The notes under the pieces: model-generated | Told to the model about the DNA's origin: nothing | Seen by the model: the letters and a program-made list of their open reading frames with translations, nothing else | Databases searched by the model: none | Part shown: positions 1 to 8,735 of the stretch, piece by piece | Layout: every line of letters begins with the position of its first letter | Numbering within the stretch: the first letter of the stretch is position 1 | Program-made: the position numbers and the translations under genes | DNA from: Burkholderiaceae bacterium | Lineage (GTDB): Bacteria; Pseudomonadota; Gammaproteobacteria; Burkholderiales; Burkholderiaceae_F | Length of the DNA stretch: 64,000 nt | Direction: 5' to 3' | Assembly (NCBI GenBank): GCA_022843955.1 | Contig: JALHMQ010000005.1 | Span: 1 to 64,000, forward strand

Positions 1-39
1 CTTGGCAGTCAGCTCAAGTCCCAGGTCGGCTTGCTTCAT
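1..39 (-). CDS. IS5-family transposase, N-terminal 13 codons (truncated by window)
   Basis: ATG is at 37-39 on the minus strand and the coding sequence runs off the left window edge. The residues MKQADLGLELTAK are characteristic of the start of IS5-group DDE transposases. Nothing can be said about whether the gene is intact. Confidence 0.65.
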   Translation of the reverse strand, partial: MKQADLGLELTAK

Positions 40-121
40 AAATCTTCCCCGCGGCGTTTCGGTGTGCGTCGATCAACGCTCAAAGCATGCCGCGCGTGGA
101 CGGGTTTTGCAGAGGTTCCCT
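1..121 (-). mobile_element. IS5-type insertion sequence, right-hand end only
   Basis: The first 39 bases, read on the minus strand, encode the first 13 residues of a transposase (MKQADLGLELTAK), which matches the opening I know from IS5-family transposases. About 60 bases upstream of that start, positions 102-120 read as a terminal inverted repeat whose minus-strand form begins GGGAACCTCTGC, typical of IS5-group ends. The rest of the element lies outside the window. The IS boundary is therefore near position 121, in a CTAG-like context that could be the target duplication. Identification rests on a very short stretch, so the subgroup is not certain. Confidence 0.7.
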
Positions 122-250
122 AGGGCAAGAGCCAATTGTGGGTCGTTGGGCATGGTCGCGATCCTTTCGCGACTACCGTAGACGCACCCATCAGCCGTTC
201 AACAGCAACTTCCAGGCGGACACAACCTTCAAATGCCGCTTAGAGCAACT

Positions 251-856
251 TCAACGGTCCGTGTCGTACACCACCAGCGTTGCGCCGGGATTCACTGAAA
301 GGACGTTTCCGGTCGCGTAGTCGACGATCAGGAAGTGCTTGGCTGGGTCGCACGTCGTCGCCTCGGCGGCTGGGCGATTCGTGCCGGCGATACTGATCGA
401 CACAGCGCTCACCATCGCTGGCAACTGAGATCCGACGTACTGGTTGGCCACCTTCATCGCGACCGAAACGTCTGTGGCCAGGCTCACCCCGTACTGGGAC
501 AGGTTGGCCACCCGTGGCCCGTCTTTCATGCACAAGAAGCTCGCGAAGTGCCTGAACTGCGTTGAGGAAGAGAAGGCGTTCAGGAAAAGCCTCTGCTTGA
601 CAACAAACGCAACATCGCCACCTTCAAGCGCCTGCCCACCGGACAGCGACACCATCTGGCTGCCGGCCTGCACACAGGCCGCGCGACGGTTGATCCACGC
701 GTCGTCCTGGGTCGATCCGGCGCACGGTGTGGGCGACGGACTCGGTGATGGCGCCGGCGGCGGAGAAGAGTCCCCGGTTCCGCCGCCACAGGCCGACAGA
801 AGAGCTGCGGTAGCGAGTGCCGCCATTGTCCACCGCGTTCGAGTAGGCTTTTCCAC
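251..856 (-). CDS. Putative lipoprotein, unknown function
   Basis: The 201-residue product starts at a GTG preceded by GGAGGAGCT. This start was preferred to an upstream ATG at 916 because of the ribosome binding site and because it gives a proper signal peptide. The N-terminus has basic residues (EKPTRTRW), a hydrophobic core, and the lipobox LLSAC followed by GGG, so lipidation and export are expected. A Pro/Ser-rich linker (PSPSPSPTP type) follows the Cys, as in surface-tethered lipoproteins. The remaining ~160 residues contain several Cys and no motif I recognise. It stands alone between the IS5 end and a plus-strand gene. Confidence 0.75.
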   Translation of the reverse strand: MEKPTRTRWTMAALATAALLSACGGGTGDSSPPPAPSPSPSPTPCAGSTQDDAWINRRAACVQAGSQMVSLSGGQALEGGDVAFVVKQRLFLNAFSSSTQFRHFASFLCMKDGPRVANLSQYGVSLATDVSVAMKVANQYVGSQLPAMVSAVSISIAGTNRPAAEATTCDPAKHFLIVDYATGNVLSVNPGATLVVYDTDR

Positions 857-1052
857 AGCTCCTCCGTAGTCAGGGATGGAGCCACAATGGTGAACTGGGC
901 ATGTCGGCCAGCGCAACCGCGATACCTCGCCTTGTACAGCCCCTCTTCACATTAGCTGTCGACCGGCCGCTCAGCGTTTCCTTGGAGTGCTACTCGCATA
1001 TCATCGGGCGATCGCGTCCCCGCGATCAGGACTGCGTTTCCCGCCAACACCG

Positions 1053-1640
1053 ATGTCAGCCACCTTGACTTCACCGCCGCCGGCGGCGTTCGCATCGTTG
1101 ATGAGTCACCACATCGACCTCGCGGCCGCGCTTGTTCCCGAAGGAAAGTGTGTTGAACCCATCGGGCAGGTCGTCAAGTCGCGCTACGGCCTCGGCCCGT
1201 GCCTTCCTACCTTCGCTGACACGGGGCGTTGCTATGGCATCCGCCGTCAGCGGGTCGCCCAACTGGTCAAGATCCTGCGACGGTATGCGCCCGAGCCTGA
1301 CCGGCGGCTCATTGAGACCGCTCGCTCCCTCGTTGCCCTAAGCGTCGACCTTCCCGACATCGACGCTACCGAGCGACGCCAGGCGTTGTTGCCTCAGGTC
1401 GCGCCAGCCGCATGCGCCGAAGCCGCGCTTCTCTTCTGCGCCCACTTCCTCTCTGTGTTTGCGCCGCAGAAGCCTCCACTGCGCCCGACGTCTCTTGGCG
1501 GGGCGATTGGTTTGGACCTTCGCCAGCAGGCCTCCGATCTGTTCGCCGGCGGCGCCGCCCTCGCGGACGTCGTGAAGGCCTTCAGCCACAAGGACCTCAG
1601 GCCCGACGAGATAGCCGCGCTCGTGAGCCAGTCCTCGTAG
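1053..1640 (+). CDS. Hypothetical protein with a helix-turn-helix-like segment
   Basis: The 195-residue product starts at ATG 1053 (MSATLTSPPP); an in-frame start at 987 is possible but adds a low-complexity leader. Residues around 60-90 include CYGIRRQRVAQLVKILRRY, resembling a sigma-region-4 or resolvase-type HTH, so DNA binding is plausible. The rest is helical and Ala/Leu-rich with no recognised domain. It is not clearly in an operon. Confidence 0.55.
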   Translation: MSATLTSPPPAAFASLMSHHIDLAAALVPEGKCVEPIGQVVKSRYGLGPCLPTFADTGRCYGIRRQRVAQLVKILRRYAPEPDRRLIETARSLVALSVDLPDIDATERRQALLPQVAPAACAEAALLFCAHFLSVFAPQKPPLRPTSLGGAIGLDLRQQASDLFAGGAALADVVKAFSHKDLRPDEIAALVSQSS

Positions 1641-1744
1641 CAAGCGCCACTCCATCTGCTTTCGTCACTGGCTTAGGGACGCCACCCTGGAGCAGGCGAA
1701 GCACAATCATGTCCTCGCACGGCGCCGCCAGACGGACTGCCATC

Positions 1745-2242
1745 CTATGCCCTGAGGAACTCCCTCACGGCCGCGGCTAACCACGTCGCTTCGTGTCGTG
1801 AGCCCAGGTACTTCGCCGTCGCGAGTACGTCTAGCTCGATCCTTCCGTCCTCGCTTAGATGGTGGCCACGCGGTCGGCCCATGATCGACAGCATCCAGCC
1901 CTCTGAATGTCCCTGGCTTATCGAGACCTCGACACTGCTGTATCGCGCGTCCCATTCGACCGGAAGTAGCCTCTCTACCTTCTCTATCGCCGCCTCGTCG
2001 TGCAGGAAGATCCGCGCTGGATTCGTGATCCACTCAAATGAGAGGCCGGCCTCGTCGGCGATTCGTATCAGCTCGCGCTCAAGCTTCGCAAAGGCGATGT
2101 CGCCGCGCATGTTCGCCTCCACATCGGACAGAGTTCTGGCGACTCCACCATCCTCTGCCGGCTGGAGCGATCGGCCCAGCATCTCGATCGCCCTCCGCGC
2201 CGCGCCAACTTTTGCATCGCCATTGCATGTGATCTGTCTCAT
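1745..2242 (-). CDS. Hypothetical protein (165 aa)
   Basis: The gene starts with ATG at 2242, and the preceding small gene ends there with an overlapping ATGA, which supports coupled translation. The product is mixed alpha/beta and acidic, with no signal peptide or membrane segment and no family I recognise. The composition (charged surface residues, regular hydrophobic spacing) argues that it is a real protein. Confidence 0.6.
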   Translation of the reverse strand: MRQITCNGDAKVGAARRAIEMLGRSLQPAEDGGVARTLSDVEANMRGDIAFAKLERELIRIADEAGLSFEWITNPARIFLHDEAAIEKVERLLPVEWDARYSSVEVSISQGHSEGWMLSIMGRPRGHHLSEDGRIELDVLATAKYLGSRHEATWLAAAVREFLRA

Positions 2243-2526
2243 CTGCTGTCGCCTCCAGCACGAAGTGTCACAGCAACGACGTCCAGCTCAAGCCCTGGCG
2301 CCAGCAGGGAGCCGAGCAAAGAAGGCACACACGAGTCTGCACGTGGCATGGACATGTTCACGGCTGCTTCGCTTGACCGCCTTGCATCTTCTCCAAGGCT
2401 CGTAGCGTCACACGAGGTGGCGACCACAGCGGAGCGAACCGCTCTCGTGTCGACGACTCGCTCAGTCGAGTGTTCTTGAATCCACCGGGACCCCGCGCGA
2501 TACTGACCACTGCTTCCTGAAGTCAT
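2239..2526 (-). CDS. Possible small hypothetical protein (95 aa)
   Basis: This open frame begins MTSGSSGQYR and ends in an ATGA overlap with the next minus-strand gene at 2242. That overlap is the main argument for it. There is no clear Shine-Dalgarno sequence upstream of the chosen ATG, and no domain is recognisable. It could be a fortuitous frame. Confidence 0.35.
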   Translation of the reverse strand: MTSGSSGQYRAGSRWIQEHSTERVVDTRAVRSAVVATSCDATSLGEDARRSSEAAVNMSMPRADSCVPSLLGSLLAPGLELDVVAVTLRAGGDSR

Positions 2527-2869
2527 CGCGACTTCATGCACTTCGTCCCCCAGGTCATCCTGGTGTGTTCGAAGCCCAGTGTTCACCCACTGGCGTCGCA
2601 GGTCGTTAACTGCCCATGTCCTACACGGTTCTGCCGTGTGTCTGCTTCACAGCAGACGTTTTGCTTCAACAGCTTGTTCTTGTCTCAAGCCAAGCTGCAT
2701 CAGCATCACGTTGTCGATGTCCAGAGCTCGCTTCGGCTTGCTCAACATCTGTCCCCGAGAGCCCACATTCTTCGGAATCTGGGCTTTCTCTTTTTCCAGC
2801 TTCGTAGTGCGTTCGATAGGCCCTGACCGGCCTGCTAACCAGCGGCCGTCGTTCAGCGGCCTTCCCAAC
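2527..2869. other. About 340 bases without a convincing gene
   Basis: Frames are open on both strands here, but their translations look compositionally random and none has a good ribosome binding site. The stretch is more AT-rich and pyrimidine-rich than its surroundings. It precedes the hairpin leader at 2870 and may contain the promoter for the small plus-strand genes at 2933-3349. Confidence 0.4.
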
Positions 2870-2913
2870 CGGGGAACATCATTTCCCCGTGATAGGGGCG
2901 TGGTGTCTCCCCT
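2870..2913 (+). promoter_or_regulatory. Tandem stem-loops in the 5' leader of the 2933 gene
   Basis: The first stem is CGGGGAA (2870-2876) pairing with TTCCCCG (2883-2889). The second pairs AGGGG (2894-2898) with CCCCT (2909-2913). The start codon at 2933 follows 20 bases later. Comparable GC-rich hairpins sit just upstream of the starts at 8785 and 16350, suggesting a shared leader type. Confidence 0.5.
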
Positions 2914-2932
2914 TCTTTCGAAGGATGACACC

Positions 2933-3127
2933 ATGATCACGCGCACAAGCACTTGTGTTCTTCTCGGCTCCCGCCCTGCCTCTGCCACCGTCGTTCGGCA
3001 ACCGGCAAGGCTGCTGATGCCACAGGCCTCTTCGACGTCAGCTGTCTCGGCGCCGACCTGGTCCATCGCAAAGCGTCTCCGCTTCGCCCTATGGGCTGCC
3101 AAGCTCAGCCGCGACTTCGACCTGTAG
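2933..3127 (+). CDS. Small basic hypothetical protein (64 aa)
   Basis: ATG 2933 is preceded by CGAAGGATGACACC, giving an AAGGA Shine-Dalgarno at usable spacing, and by two GC-rich hairpins. The product is Ser/Ala/Arg-rich without Asp or Glu until the last residues, and no domain is recognised. The 3137 gene follows 9 bases after the stop, so the two are probably co-transcribed. Confidence 0.45.
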   Translation: MITRTSTCVLLGSRPASATVVRQPARLLMPQASSTSAVSAPTWSIAKRLRFALWAAKLSRDFDL

Positions 3128-3136
3128 AGCGTCAAA

Positions 3137-3349
3137 ATGCTCGACAAGGACGAATTGCGGTCGTACTTGCGCTTCCTTGATCAGGCAACCGTCAAGGAAC
3201 TCCTCAAGAGGCAGGCGGAGTACGTTCGTCTTCTCAGGTCTCTGACGACTGAAGACGTTCGACGCGACACCCAGTTCATGCTTAAGCTGCTCGAGCAGGA
3301 ACTCGTGGTTCGCCTCAACCTGGCTGCGCTTCGCCAGCGCCGCCGGTGA
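3137..3349 (+). CDS. Small helical hypothetical protein (70 aa)
   Basis: MLDKDELRSYLRFLDQATVK and the rest are strongly amphipathic-helical with many charged residues, as in small DNA-binding or scaffold proteins. It lies directly after the 2933 gene and its 3' end overlaps the convergent gene at 3315 by 35 bases. No family is recognised. Confidence 0.6.
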   Translation: MLDKDELRSYLRFLDQATVKELLKRQAEYVRLLRSLTTEDVRRDTQFMLKLLEQELVVRLNLAALRQRRR

Positions 3350-3701
3350 TGCACTGAAGCCCGAGTGAGCGACGACGCTGGAGTAATCCGGCGATTCGTT
3401 GCCGCTCGGCTTCGTCTTGGTTCACCACGGCCTTGAGTAGAGCGCCTTCGAGCGCGTCGCTGTAGCGAGTTCTGCTGATTCGCGCTGCGATCTCATCCAG
3501 CTCGATATGAAGGCTGCCCTCCAGCGCAGTCTCGAATGCCTCAGCGCTCTTGATCGCATCGATCCTGAAGCCAGCTTTGGCAAAGCGCTCCTTGTAGCGC
3601 GCAATACCTTCTGGTGTCAGCCTGAAGACCCCAGCGACGACCTCGAACACCGGCACGTCCATCGCCTTGACTGCGTCGTTCGCTGCGCTGCTCGATTCCA
3701 T
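3315..3701 (-). CDS. Hypothetical protein (128 aa)
   Basis: The start at 3701 (MESSSAANDA) follows a GGGGAAAG ribosome binding site. The product has a FEVVAGVFRLTPEGIARYKE segment that looks like a small folded alpha/beta unit, then a helical C-terminus ending in a basic QRRRSL stretch. It overlaps the convergent 3137 gene at its 3' end. No known family is recognised. Confidence 0.55.
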   Translation of the reverse strand: MESSSAANDAVKAMDVPVFEVVAGVFRLTPEGIARYKERFAKAGFRIDAIKSAEAFETALEGSLHIELDEIAARISRTRYSDALEGALLKAVVNQDEAERQRIAGLLQRRRSLGLQCITGGAGEAQPG

Positions 3702-3798
3702 CTTTCCCCGTCGTCGACAACTCGTCGGCCGGCTCCATCCACCCACTGCGGGACACCTGACCCGCTTGGGTCGAAGTGTCCTGCAATTCCGAGGACAC

Positions 3799-4248
3799 AT
3801 GCAACCCATCCAGACCACCGAATCACCACCTCCCGAGTCCGAGTCGGCCTTACCACCCGATCTCGAGGAGCGCTTGTGGCGCCGCCTTTACGCCGCCGCT
3901 GAAGATCCCACCGTCGCCTCGATATTGGTCGAGCACCTCAGCGACCAGGAATCCGCATACTCGCGCCGAGCCCTGTACCTGGTCGCCATCGGGACGACCG
4001 AGCGCCACCGGCGTCGACAGATCGCGATTCGCTCCTTAATCGATCTGGTGACGCTCACGCCTCGCTGGGTTCTCCAACTCGGATCGAAGGTTCTTGCCCT
4101 TCGCACTCAGAAAGGCCTGATCCGTCAGGGCATCGTGTTGGCCAAGACCGACCCTGATGCGGCCGCCTCGTTCGCTGCCAGCTTGCGCGTGCAGTCATCC
4201 GGCGCGGCGAGCCCAGCTTCCGTCGCAGACGACAGGAAGAGCGCTTAG
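3799..4248 (+). CDS. Hypothetical helical protein (149 aa)
   Basis: ATG 3799 follows GAGGACAC. The product has a short Pro/Glu/Ser-rich N-terminus, then amphipathic helices with a basic stretch ERHRRRQIAIRSL in the middle. There is no signal peptide, membrane segment or recognised domain. It is probably an accessory-element gene of unknown role. Confidence 0.55.
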   Translation: MQPIQTTESPPPESESALPPDLEERLWRRLYAAAEDPTVASILVEHLSDQESAYSRRALYLVAIGTTERHRRRQIAIRSLIDLVTLTPRWVLQLGSKVLALRTQKGLIRQGIVLAKTDPDAAASFAASLRVQSSGAASPASVADDRKSA

Positions 4249-4452
4249 AAGGCGCTTGGCTTCCTCCAGCAGAACCGCTCGAATCGCTTCGTGACGCTCA
4301 GTGCCGTCGCCGAAGCGTTCGAGCTGCTGGGTGAAGTACGCCACCAGAGATTCAGTCGACCGCACACCCGTCGGTCGTACGCCCGTGATCCGCTCGAGCC
4401 TGCACGCCAGCGGAGCCGTCAGACGCACTCGATTGCCCAAGAAAATCAGCAT
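4195..4452 (-). CDS. Possible small protein (85 aa), convergent with the 3799 gene
   Basis: MLIFLGNRVRLTAPLACRLE and the following helical, charged sequence look protein-like. The frame overlaps the end of the 3799 gene by about 50 bases and diverges from the 4487 gene. No ribosome binding site stands out. It may be real but unsupported by homology that I can recall. Confidence 0.4.
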   Translation of the reverse strand: MLIFLGNRVRLTAPLACRLERITGVRPTGVRSTESLVAYFTQQLERFGDGTERHEAIRAVLLEEAKRLLSALPVVCDGSWARRAG

Positions 4453-4486
4453 TGCAGCGCCCGCAACTGTTTACAAGGAGGTCCAC

Positions 4487-4756
4487 ATGTCGTTCAACGT
4501 TATCGAAGATTCAGTGGTTCATGCCGCCGGGACACATGGCGTCACGATAGATTGCCTGCTTGAACAGGCGAATGCCTGCGCCCGCCTCGGCGCGGTCACT
4601 GGCCTTGCCGCCCTACGCACTCAGGCCGCGGCGATTGCCGGTTGCTTCGAAGACCACGCTCAACGCACGCACGCGCACCAGCTGATCTCGCTCATTGATG
4701 CTCACTTAGGGGACCTCAAGGCCTCGCCGGTCGTGATCGATCTGATCCCTGCTTAG
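4487..4756 (+). CDS. Hypothetical protein (89 aa) with near-perfect Shine-Dalgarno
   Basis: The start at 4487 is fixed by AAGGAGG seven bases upstream. The product (MSFNVIEDSVVHAAGTHGVT) is a compact acidic helical protein with three Cys and several His residues. It is convergent with the helicase at 4814. Function unknown. Confidence 0.65.
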   Translation: MSFNVIEDSVVHAAGTHGVTIDCLLEQANACARLGAVTGLAALRTQAAAIAGCFEDHAQRTHAHQLISLIDAHLGDLKASPVVIDLIPA

Positions 4757-4813
4757 GACCTCTGCTCACCCCGCTTCGCGGCGCCGCCTGCTGCGCCTTG
4801 GCGCCGCTGCGCG

Positions 4814-6277
4814 CTACTGCGTGAGCAGATGCCGCCCGTTGACTTGCGGGTGGTTCAGCCACTCCGCCAGCTGTGCGCTGACCTCCAGGCCTGATCGCGC
4901 GCGCGTCGTGCCAACGTAGTGCAGGTTCACGTCTTCGTCGCGCACTCTGCTTGGCTTCAGCGGCACGCCGTTCCTGTCGATCAGCGAGGCGAAGTCGTCG
5001 GCCAGCACCACCTGCTCGAACTCCGACCCCTTCACTCGGTGGCACGTGCCCAGCGTGACTACGTTCAGCTTCCTGATGTCCTTGCCTTCCGCCGCTGCCG
5101 CCTTTGCCCGGATCGCGTCGACTACCGCCGGCACGCCCTCGCCGTAGTCCCGCACGATCCGGCTTAGAAGCGCCAGTTCCGGATCGAACGACTGTTCTGC
5201 CAGTTCTTCCATCTCACCCAGCGATCCGAACGACCTGATGTACGGATCGCGAATGTTCGAGCGCTCGCCGCGGGAGAGCCTGAATGCGTCTTCCATCAGC
5301 TCCAACCGATATCGACCTACGCCTCCGACGAAGTTGAGCGGGCGCGCATCGTTGAGCAATGCCACGGCGTGCGAGATCAGCGCCGCGTTCGTGCGGGCGA
5401 TCACCGCGTATGGTTTCGACCGGTCGACTTTGAAATGCGACGGCTCAGCGCCTGCACCGACGATCGGCCTGCACTCAAGCCGCAACTCGCGCAAGATGTG
5501 GTTCGCTACGGCGGCTATCGGCGGCCCGAACCGAAAGCTCGTCGTGAGATAGAGATGGCGCTCTGCCTCCATCCGTTGCATGCCGTTCACCGAGTGGCGG
5601 AACTGCATGATCTGCTGGTGCGGATCGCCTACCGCGGTCACTGAGCACGGCTGGTCCTCGATCATCTGGAGCTGCAAGTCCGATAGATCTTGAAATTCAT
5701 CTACAAGAATCCTCGTGTACCGCTTGGTCTTCGGCCGCGTCATCGCCCACTCGTGCAGGTAACCATCGTGCGGGCACTTCATGTCGTCGCTCGGATCCAG
5801 CATGCAACGCCAGACGCCATTGGCTAGGTCAACGACCGCGTCGACCGGCTTGATCCGGTCGGCGAACTTCTCTGGAACGTGCGCAATGCTGATCGACTCA
5901 CTGCGTGATCCGCAGAAGCTATCGATGGTTGCAAGCGCCGCGGTGGCCATCAGGGCAGTGCATCCCATGCGCTTGGCAACGGTCGACGCATACGTCTTGC
6001 CAGTCTTCGAGCGCGCCCGTTGATCGCTGCCGAACATGCGCACCGCGTGATGCCAGCACAGACCATGAGTGGTCATGCAACGGGTGTTGCCAGGAAACCT
6101 CCCGGCCGCCTCGAGCTGATTCCCCTTGCTGAACACCAGGTACAGGATCTTGTCGCGCGTGCGCGACTCGGCGAGCATCCTCAAGGTGGAGCTTTTGCCC
6201 GATCCCGCCCGCGCCTCGACCATGACTACGCGCTCTTCGGCGTAGATGACCGCTTCCTGCTCTTCGGTCGGAGTCAT
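4814..6277 (-). CDS. UvrD/Rep-like superfamily 1 DNA helicase
   Basis: The 487-residue protein carries the SF1 motifs in order. Near residue 25 is a Walker A (ARAGSGKSS); near 200 is motif II (ILVDEFQDLS); then AVGDPHQQIMQFR (motif III), TTSFRFGPPIAA (motif IV region), and a C-terminal HRVKGSEFEQVVL plus LHYVGTTRAR (motifs V/VI). It is an ATP-dependent 3'-5' DNA translocase of the short UvrD/F-box-helicase-like type, lacking the large 1B/2B insertions of full UvrD. The start at 6277 (MTPTEEQ) was chosen because the Q-motif begins there. It stands alone and fits a plasmid or element DNA-repair role. Confidence 0.85.
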   Translation of the reverse strand: MTPTEEQEAVIYAEERVVMVEARAGSGKSSTLRMLAESRTRDKILYLVFSKGNQLEAAGRFPGNTRCMTTHGLCWHHAVRMFGSDQRARSKTGKTYASTVAKRMGCTALMATAALATIDSFCGSRSESISIAHVPEKFADRIKPVDAVVDLANGVWRCMLDPSDDMKCPHDGYLHEWAMTRPKTKRYTRILVDEFQDLSDLQLQMIEDQPCSVTAVGDPHQQIMQFRHSVNGMQRMEAERHLYLTTSFRFGPPIAAVANHILRELRLECRPIVGAGAEPSHFKVDRSKPYAVIARTNAALISHAVALLNDARPLNFVGGVGRYRLELMEDAFRLSRGERSNIRDPYIRSFGSLGEMEELAEQSFDPELALLSRIVRDYGEGVPAVVDAIRAKAAAAEGKDIRKLNVVTLGTCHRVKGSEFEQVVLADDFASLIDRNGVPLKPSRVRDEDVNLHYVGTTRARSGLEVSAQLAEWLNHPQVNGRHLLTQ

Positions 6278-6368
6278 CGTCAGTTCAGCACCTGTGCGCT
6301 GCCTTGCCCTCTGCGCCCCTCGGCGGTCGCGAAGCAGTCCGTTCACGCCTCACGATGCCGGTGCTGAC

Positions 6369-6860
6369 CTACTGCGCTTGCATACCGACGCTCACCATGG
6401 AGCTCAGTCGCCGGTGGGCGAGGTTCCACACTGGCTGTGCCCAGCGTCCGTATGCTTCCAGGAACGCAGCCAGTCCGCCCGCCGGCGTGTTCCGCCGCGT
6501 CGGTTCCACCGGTTCCCACACGACGCCGATCGGCACGCAGTCCCTCGCGAACAGCACCTTCATCGCGTGGAACCGGCCGCTCCTGTCCAGCCCCACCCAC
6601 TGCGTCTCGCTCGCCGCGTAGTAGCCGTGAGGCCGTAGATTGGTCTCGCTGATGTAGCTGATAAGAGGTCGCGCCGCGGAGCGGACGTCCAGGCCATCGT
6701 TCAGCTTCCGTAGGTCGATCAGCAGGCACAGCGACTGCGCCTCCTCGTCGCCCAGCGACACGACGTACAGGATTCCTCTGCCTTCGCTGATGCGAGGGCT
6801 CGCCGATCGACGTGCTCGGTGCGCAACGACAAGCCGTGAGGCCAGATAGCTCGAGACCAT
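6369..6860 (-). CDS. Hypothetical protein (163 aa)
   Basis: The protein begins MVSSYLASRLVVAHR and shows alternating hydrophobic segments (ILYVVSLGDEEAQSLCLLID) followed by polar strands, consistent with a small globular alpha/beta domain. The 6866 gene ends 6 bases upstream, so the two are a likely operon. No family is recognised. Confidence 0.55.
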   Translation of the reverse strand: MVSSYLASRLVVAHRARRSASPRISEGRGILYVVSLGDEEAQSLCLLIDLRKLNDGLDVRSAARPLISYISETNLRPHGYYAASETQWVGLDRSGRFHAMKVLFARDCVPIGVVWEPVEPTRRNTPAGGLAAFLEAYGRWAQPVWNLAHRRLSSMVSVGMQAQ

Positions 6861-6865
6861 GCGCG

Positions 6866-7093
6866 CTACACCAGTGTCCTGGCGTCGTACTTCGACAGAA
6901 CCGTCGCGCCCGTCTTCCTGTCGACGACCTCATAGCGTCCGATGCTTCGGCGCGCCATCTCCCTGGTCGCGTCCTCCGCCTGGCGAAGCGGGACGACTAC
7001 TCGGCCGCCCCACTCGAACCACCCGCGCGCGAATGCCGCGAATGACGGACGCTCTTTTGCCGCATGCGCGTCCGTTCCGTCCGTACCGTTCAT
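6866..7093 (-). CDS. Hypothetical protein (75 aa)
   Basis: The start at 7093 (MNGTDGTDAHAAK) follows GGAAGCGGCGACC. The C-terminal half (RYEVVDRKTGATVLSKYDA) looks like a small beta-hairpin-rich unit. It sits immediately upstream of the 6369 gene. Function unknown. Confidence 0.5.
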   Translation of the reverse strand: MNGTDGTDAHAAKERPSFAAFARGWFEWGGRVVVPLRQAEDATREMARRSIGRYEVVDRKTGATVLSKYDARTLV

Positions 7094-7561
7094 GGTCGCC
7101 GCTTCCGAACTGTTTCGACGACCCATTGTTCCGGCCCATGCGCGCACTCGCCAGCGCGAACGACGCCGTTTCCGGGCCTCTTTCTCGCTTAGGTGACGGT
7201 CGAGCGCCTGTGTCGAGCTTCGAACTCCCTCGCAGCCTCACCCTCCGTGCCATCGCCGATCGCCGCGGCCGTCGACCGGCGGGCGTATCGGTCTGCGGTC
7301 GTCTTGCGTGACCGTCCAAACGGGCTTTGGACGTTGCATACTCGATCCGTCACCGACCTTGATGGTCGTGCATCCGGCTCACCCCGGCGTTGCGGTCGTT
7401 ACCCGCCCATATCCCAAGGCCAGCTGTTCTTCGTTGCTGGCGCCTATCGCGACCGATGCGCACTCGCGCCTCGGCTCGCCATTCCTTCGTCTAACCAGTC
7501 CGGGTCGATCCCCCTTGTCTTTCGGCAAGCGAGGGCATTCGTCCTGGCCACCGAGAAAGCC
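7094..7561. other. About 470 bases without a convincing gene
   Basis: This is the divergent interval between the minus-strand 6866 gene and the plus-strand 7562 gene. Open frames exist on both strands, but their products are low-complexity and Arg/Ser/Pro-rich. Promoters for both flanking transcription units probably lie here; none could be assigned. Confidence 0.4.
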
Positions 7562-8392
7562 ATGACACAACCAACCATGCAACAACTCGTTGTCGGCCCT
7601 GTGCCGTCTGACGAGACGCCGACGCAGACCACTGACACCGACTTCGCTCGCCTCAATGAGCGAGAGTGCCGCGTGTTTCAGCGCATGCTGGGTCGACTCT
7701 TCCCGGTTCCCGCCGGCATCACCGCCCGCTTCACCGTCAAGAGCTTTCCCCACGACTTCGCCACTTACCGCGAAGTCGTTGTCATGCACGACGGATCGAA
7801 GGCCGCCTGGGACTTCGCACTTCATGTCGAGGCCAACTGCCCGCTGAGGTGGGATGACCAGGCGCAAGCCGAGCTCGTGTGGTTCGGTGAGGCCCAGCGC
7901 TTCACCAGCCTCGTCCGTGCCGGCGCCATCGGCGATGCCGACGTGCCGCCCATGTACCGCTGGAGCCTGCCGCCCTCGAGCCTGTCGGTCGTTGACATGC
8001 TCAAGCTCAGGCCCGACCAAGCGCTGTCCAACCCGCAGCGCGCCCTCGACAGCGCCTTGGAGTTCGACACCTCCTATGGCCCGCTCCGCCTCGTCGTTTC
8101 TCGTGACGACGATGGCGACCTTGACGTCCTGGCCGTTCGCGGACGCAGCGGTCTTCCTTTCGCCGCACTCACCGTCACCATCCGTCAGCCGCGCTACGTC
8201 ATTCCTACGGACGAAATCTTCGTCAGCACATGGGCAGACAACGCCCCATTGCGTGGTCCGCTGCTGGCGACGTCCTTGTTCTTCGACACGGGGCGGCGCG
8301 AGGCCTTCGGCACCGAAGTCGCTGAAGTCTGGCGTCTCACACCGCGCTTCCTCACCGCCTTCAACCTGCAAGATCTCAGGAGAGCAGCATGA
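7562..8392 (+). CDS. Hypothetical protein (276 aa)
   Basis: ATG 7562 (MTQPTMQQLV) was chosen over an open extension back to 7193, whose translation looks non-coding. The protein has alternating beta-rich stretches (FALHVEANCPLRW, LRLVVSRDDDGDLDVLAVRG) and no membrane segment. It overlaps the 8389 gene by ATGA, so these genes are translationally coupled. I do not recognise a family. Confidence 0.6.
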   Translation: MTQPTMQQLVVGPVPSDETPTQTTDTDFARLNERECRVFQRMLGRLFPVPAGITARFTVKSFPHDFATYREVVVMHDGSKAAWDFALHVEANCPLRWDDQAQAELVWFGEAQRFTSLVRAGAIGDADVPPMYRWSLPPSSLSVVDMLKLRPDQALSNPQRALDSALEFDTSYGPLRLVVSRDDDGDLDVLAVRGRSGLPFAALTVTIRQPRYVIPTDEIFVSTWADNAPLRGPLLATSLFFDTGRREAFGTEVAEVWRLTPRFLTAFNLQDLRRAA

Positions 8393-8712
8393 CCTACTAC
8401 GCCTGCTTCGTCGATGCTGAGCTGCCCAAGGTACCGGGCCCGGCGTTGCAGCAACAGTTCACCAAGTACGCCGTCGGCGAAACACCGACTGCGGTCAAGA
8501 CCGCGGTCGAGCGCTGGTGCGATCGCATCGGCCTCAGGCCGATCGCGGTCAAAGTCGTCCCGGCCCTGACACAGGACCCCAGTCAGTACGACGCCGCCCA
8601 GACGATCGAGGCGTCGCCTTGGCTCCCGCCGGCCTGCTGGACACAGCCGGCACGCAACGCGGCACCGGTCCAGGCCTCCACGCGCTACGTCGCTGCTCGT
8701 CGCTACGTCTAG
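8389..8712 (+). CDS. Hypothetical protein (107 aa)
   Basis: An AGGAGAGCAGC ribosome binding site lies inside the end of the 7562 gene, and ATG overlaps its stop. The product (MTYYACFVDAELPKV) ends in a basic, Tyr-containing tail. No domain is recognised. It is the second gene of a small operon. Confidence 0.6.
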   Translation: MTYYACFVDAELPKVPGPALQQQFTKYAVGETPTAVKTAVERWCDRIGLRPIAVKVVPALTQDPSQYDAAQTIEASPWLPPACWTQPARNAAPVQASTRYVAARRYV

Positions 8713-8735
8713 CGCCACTTCAATCAACCGCCGTT

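Noticed and set aside
2579-3147. Overlapping open frames on both strands (182 and 166 codons)
   Set aside because: Their compositions look random and they conflict with the short gene at 2933, which has a ribosome binding site and leader hairpins.
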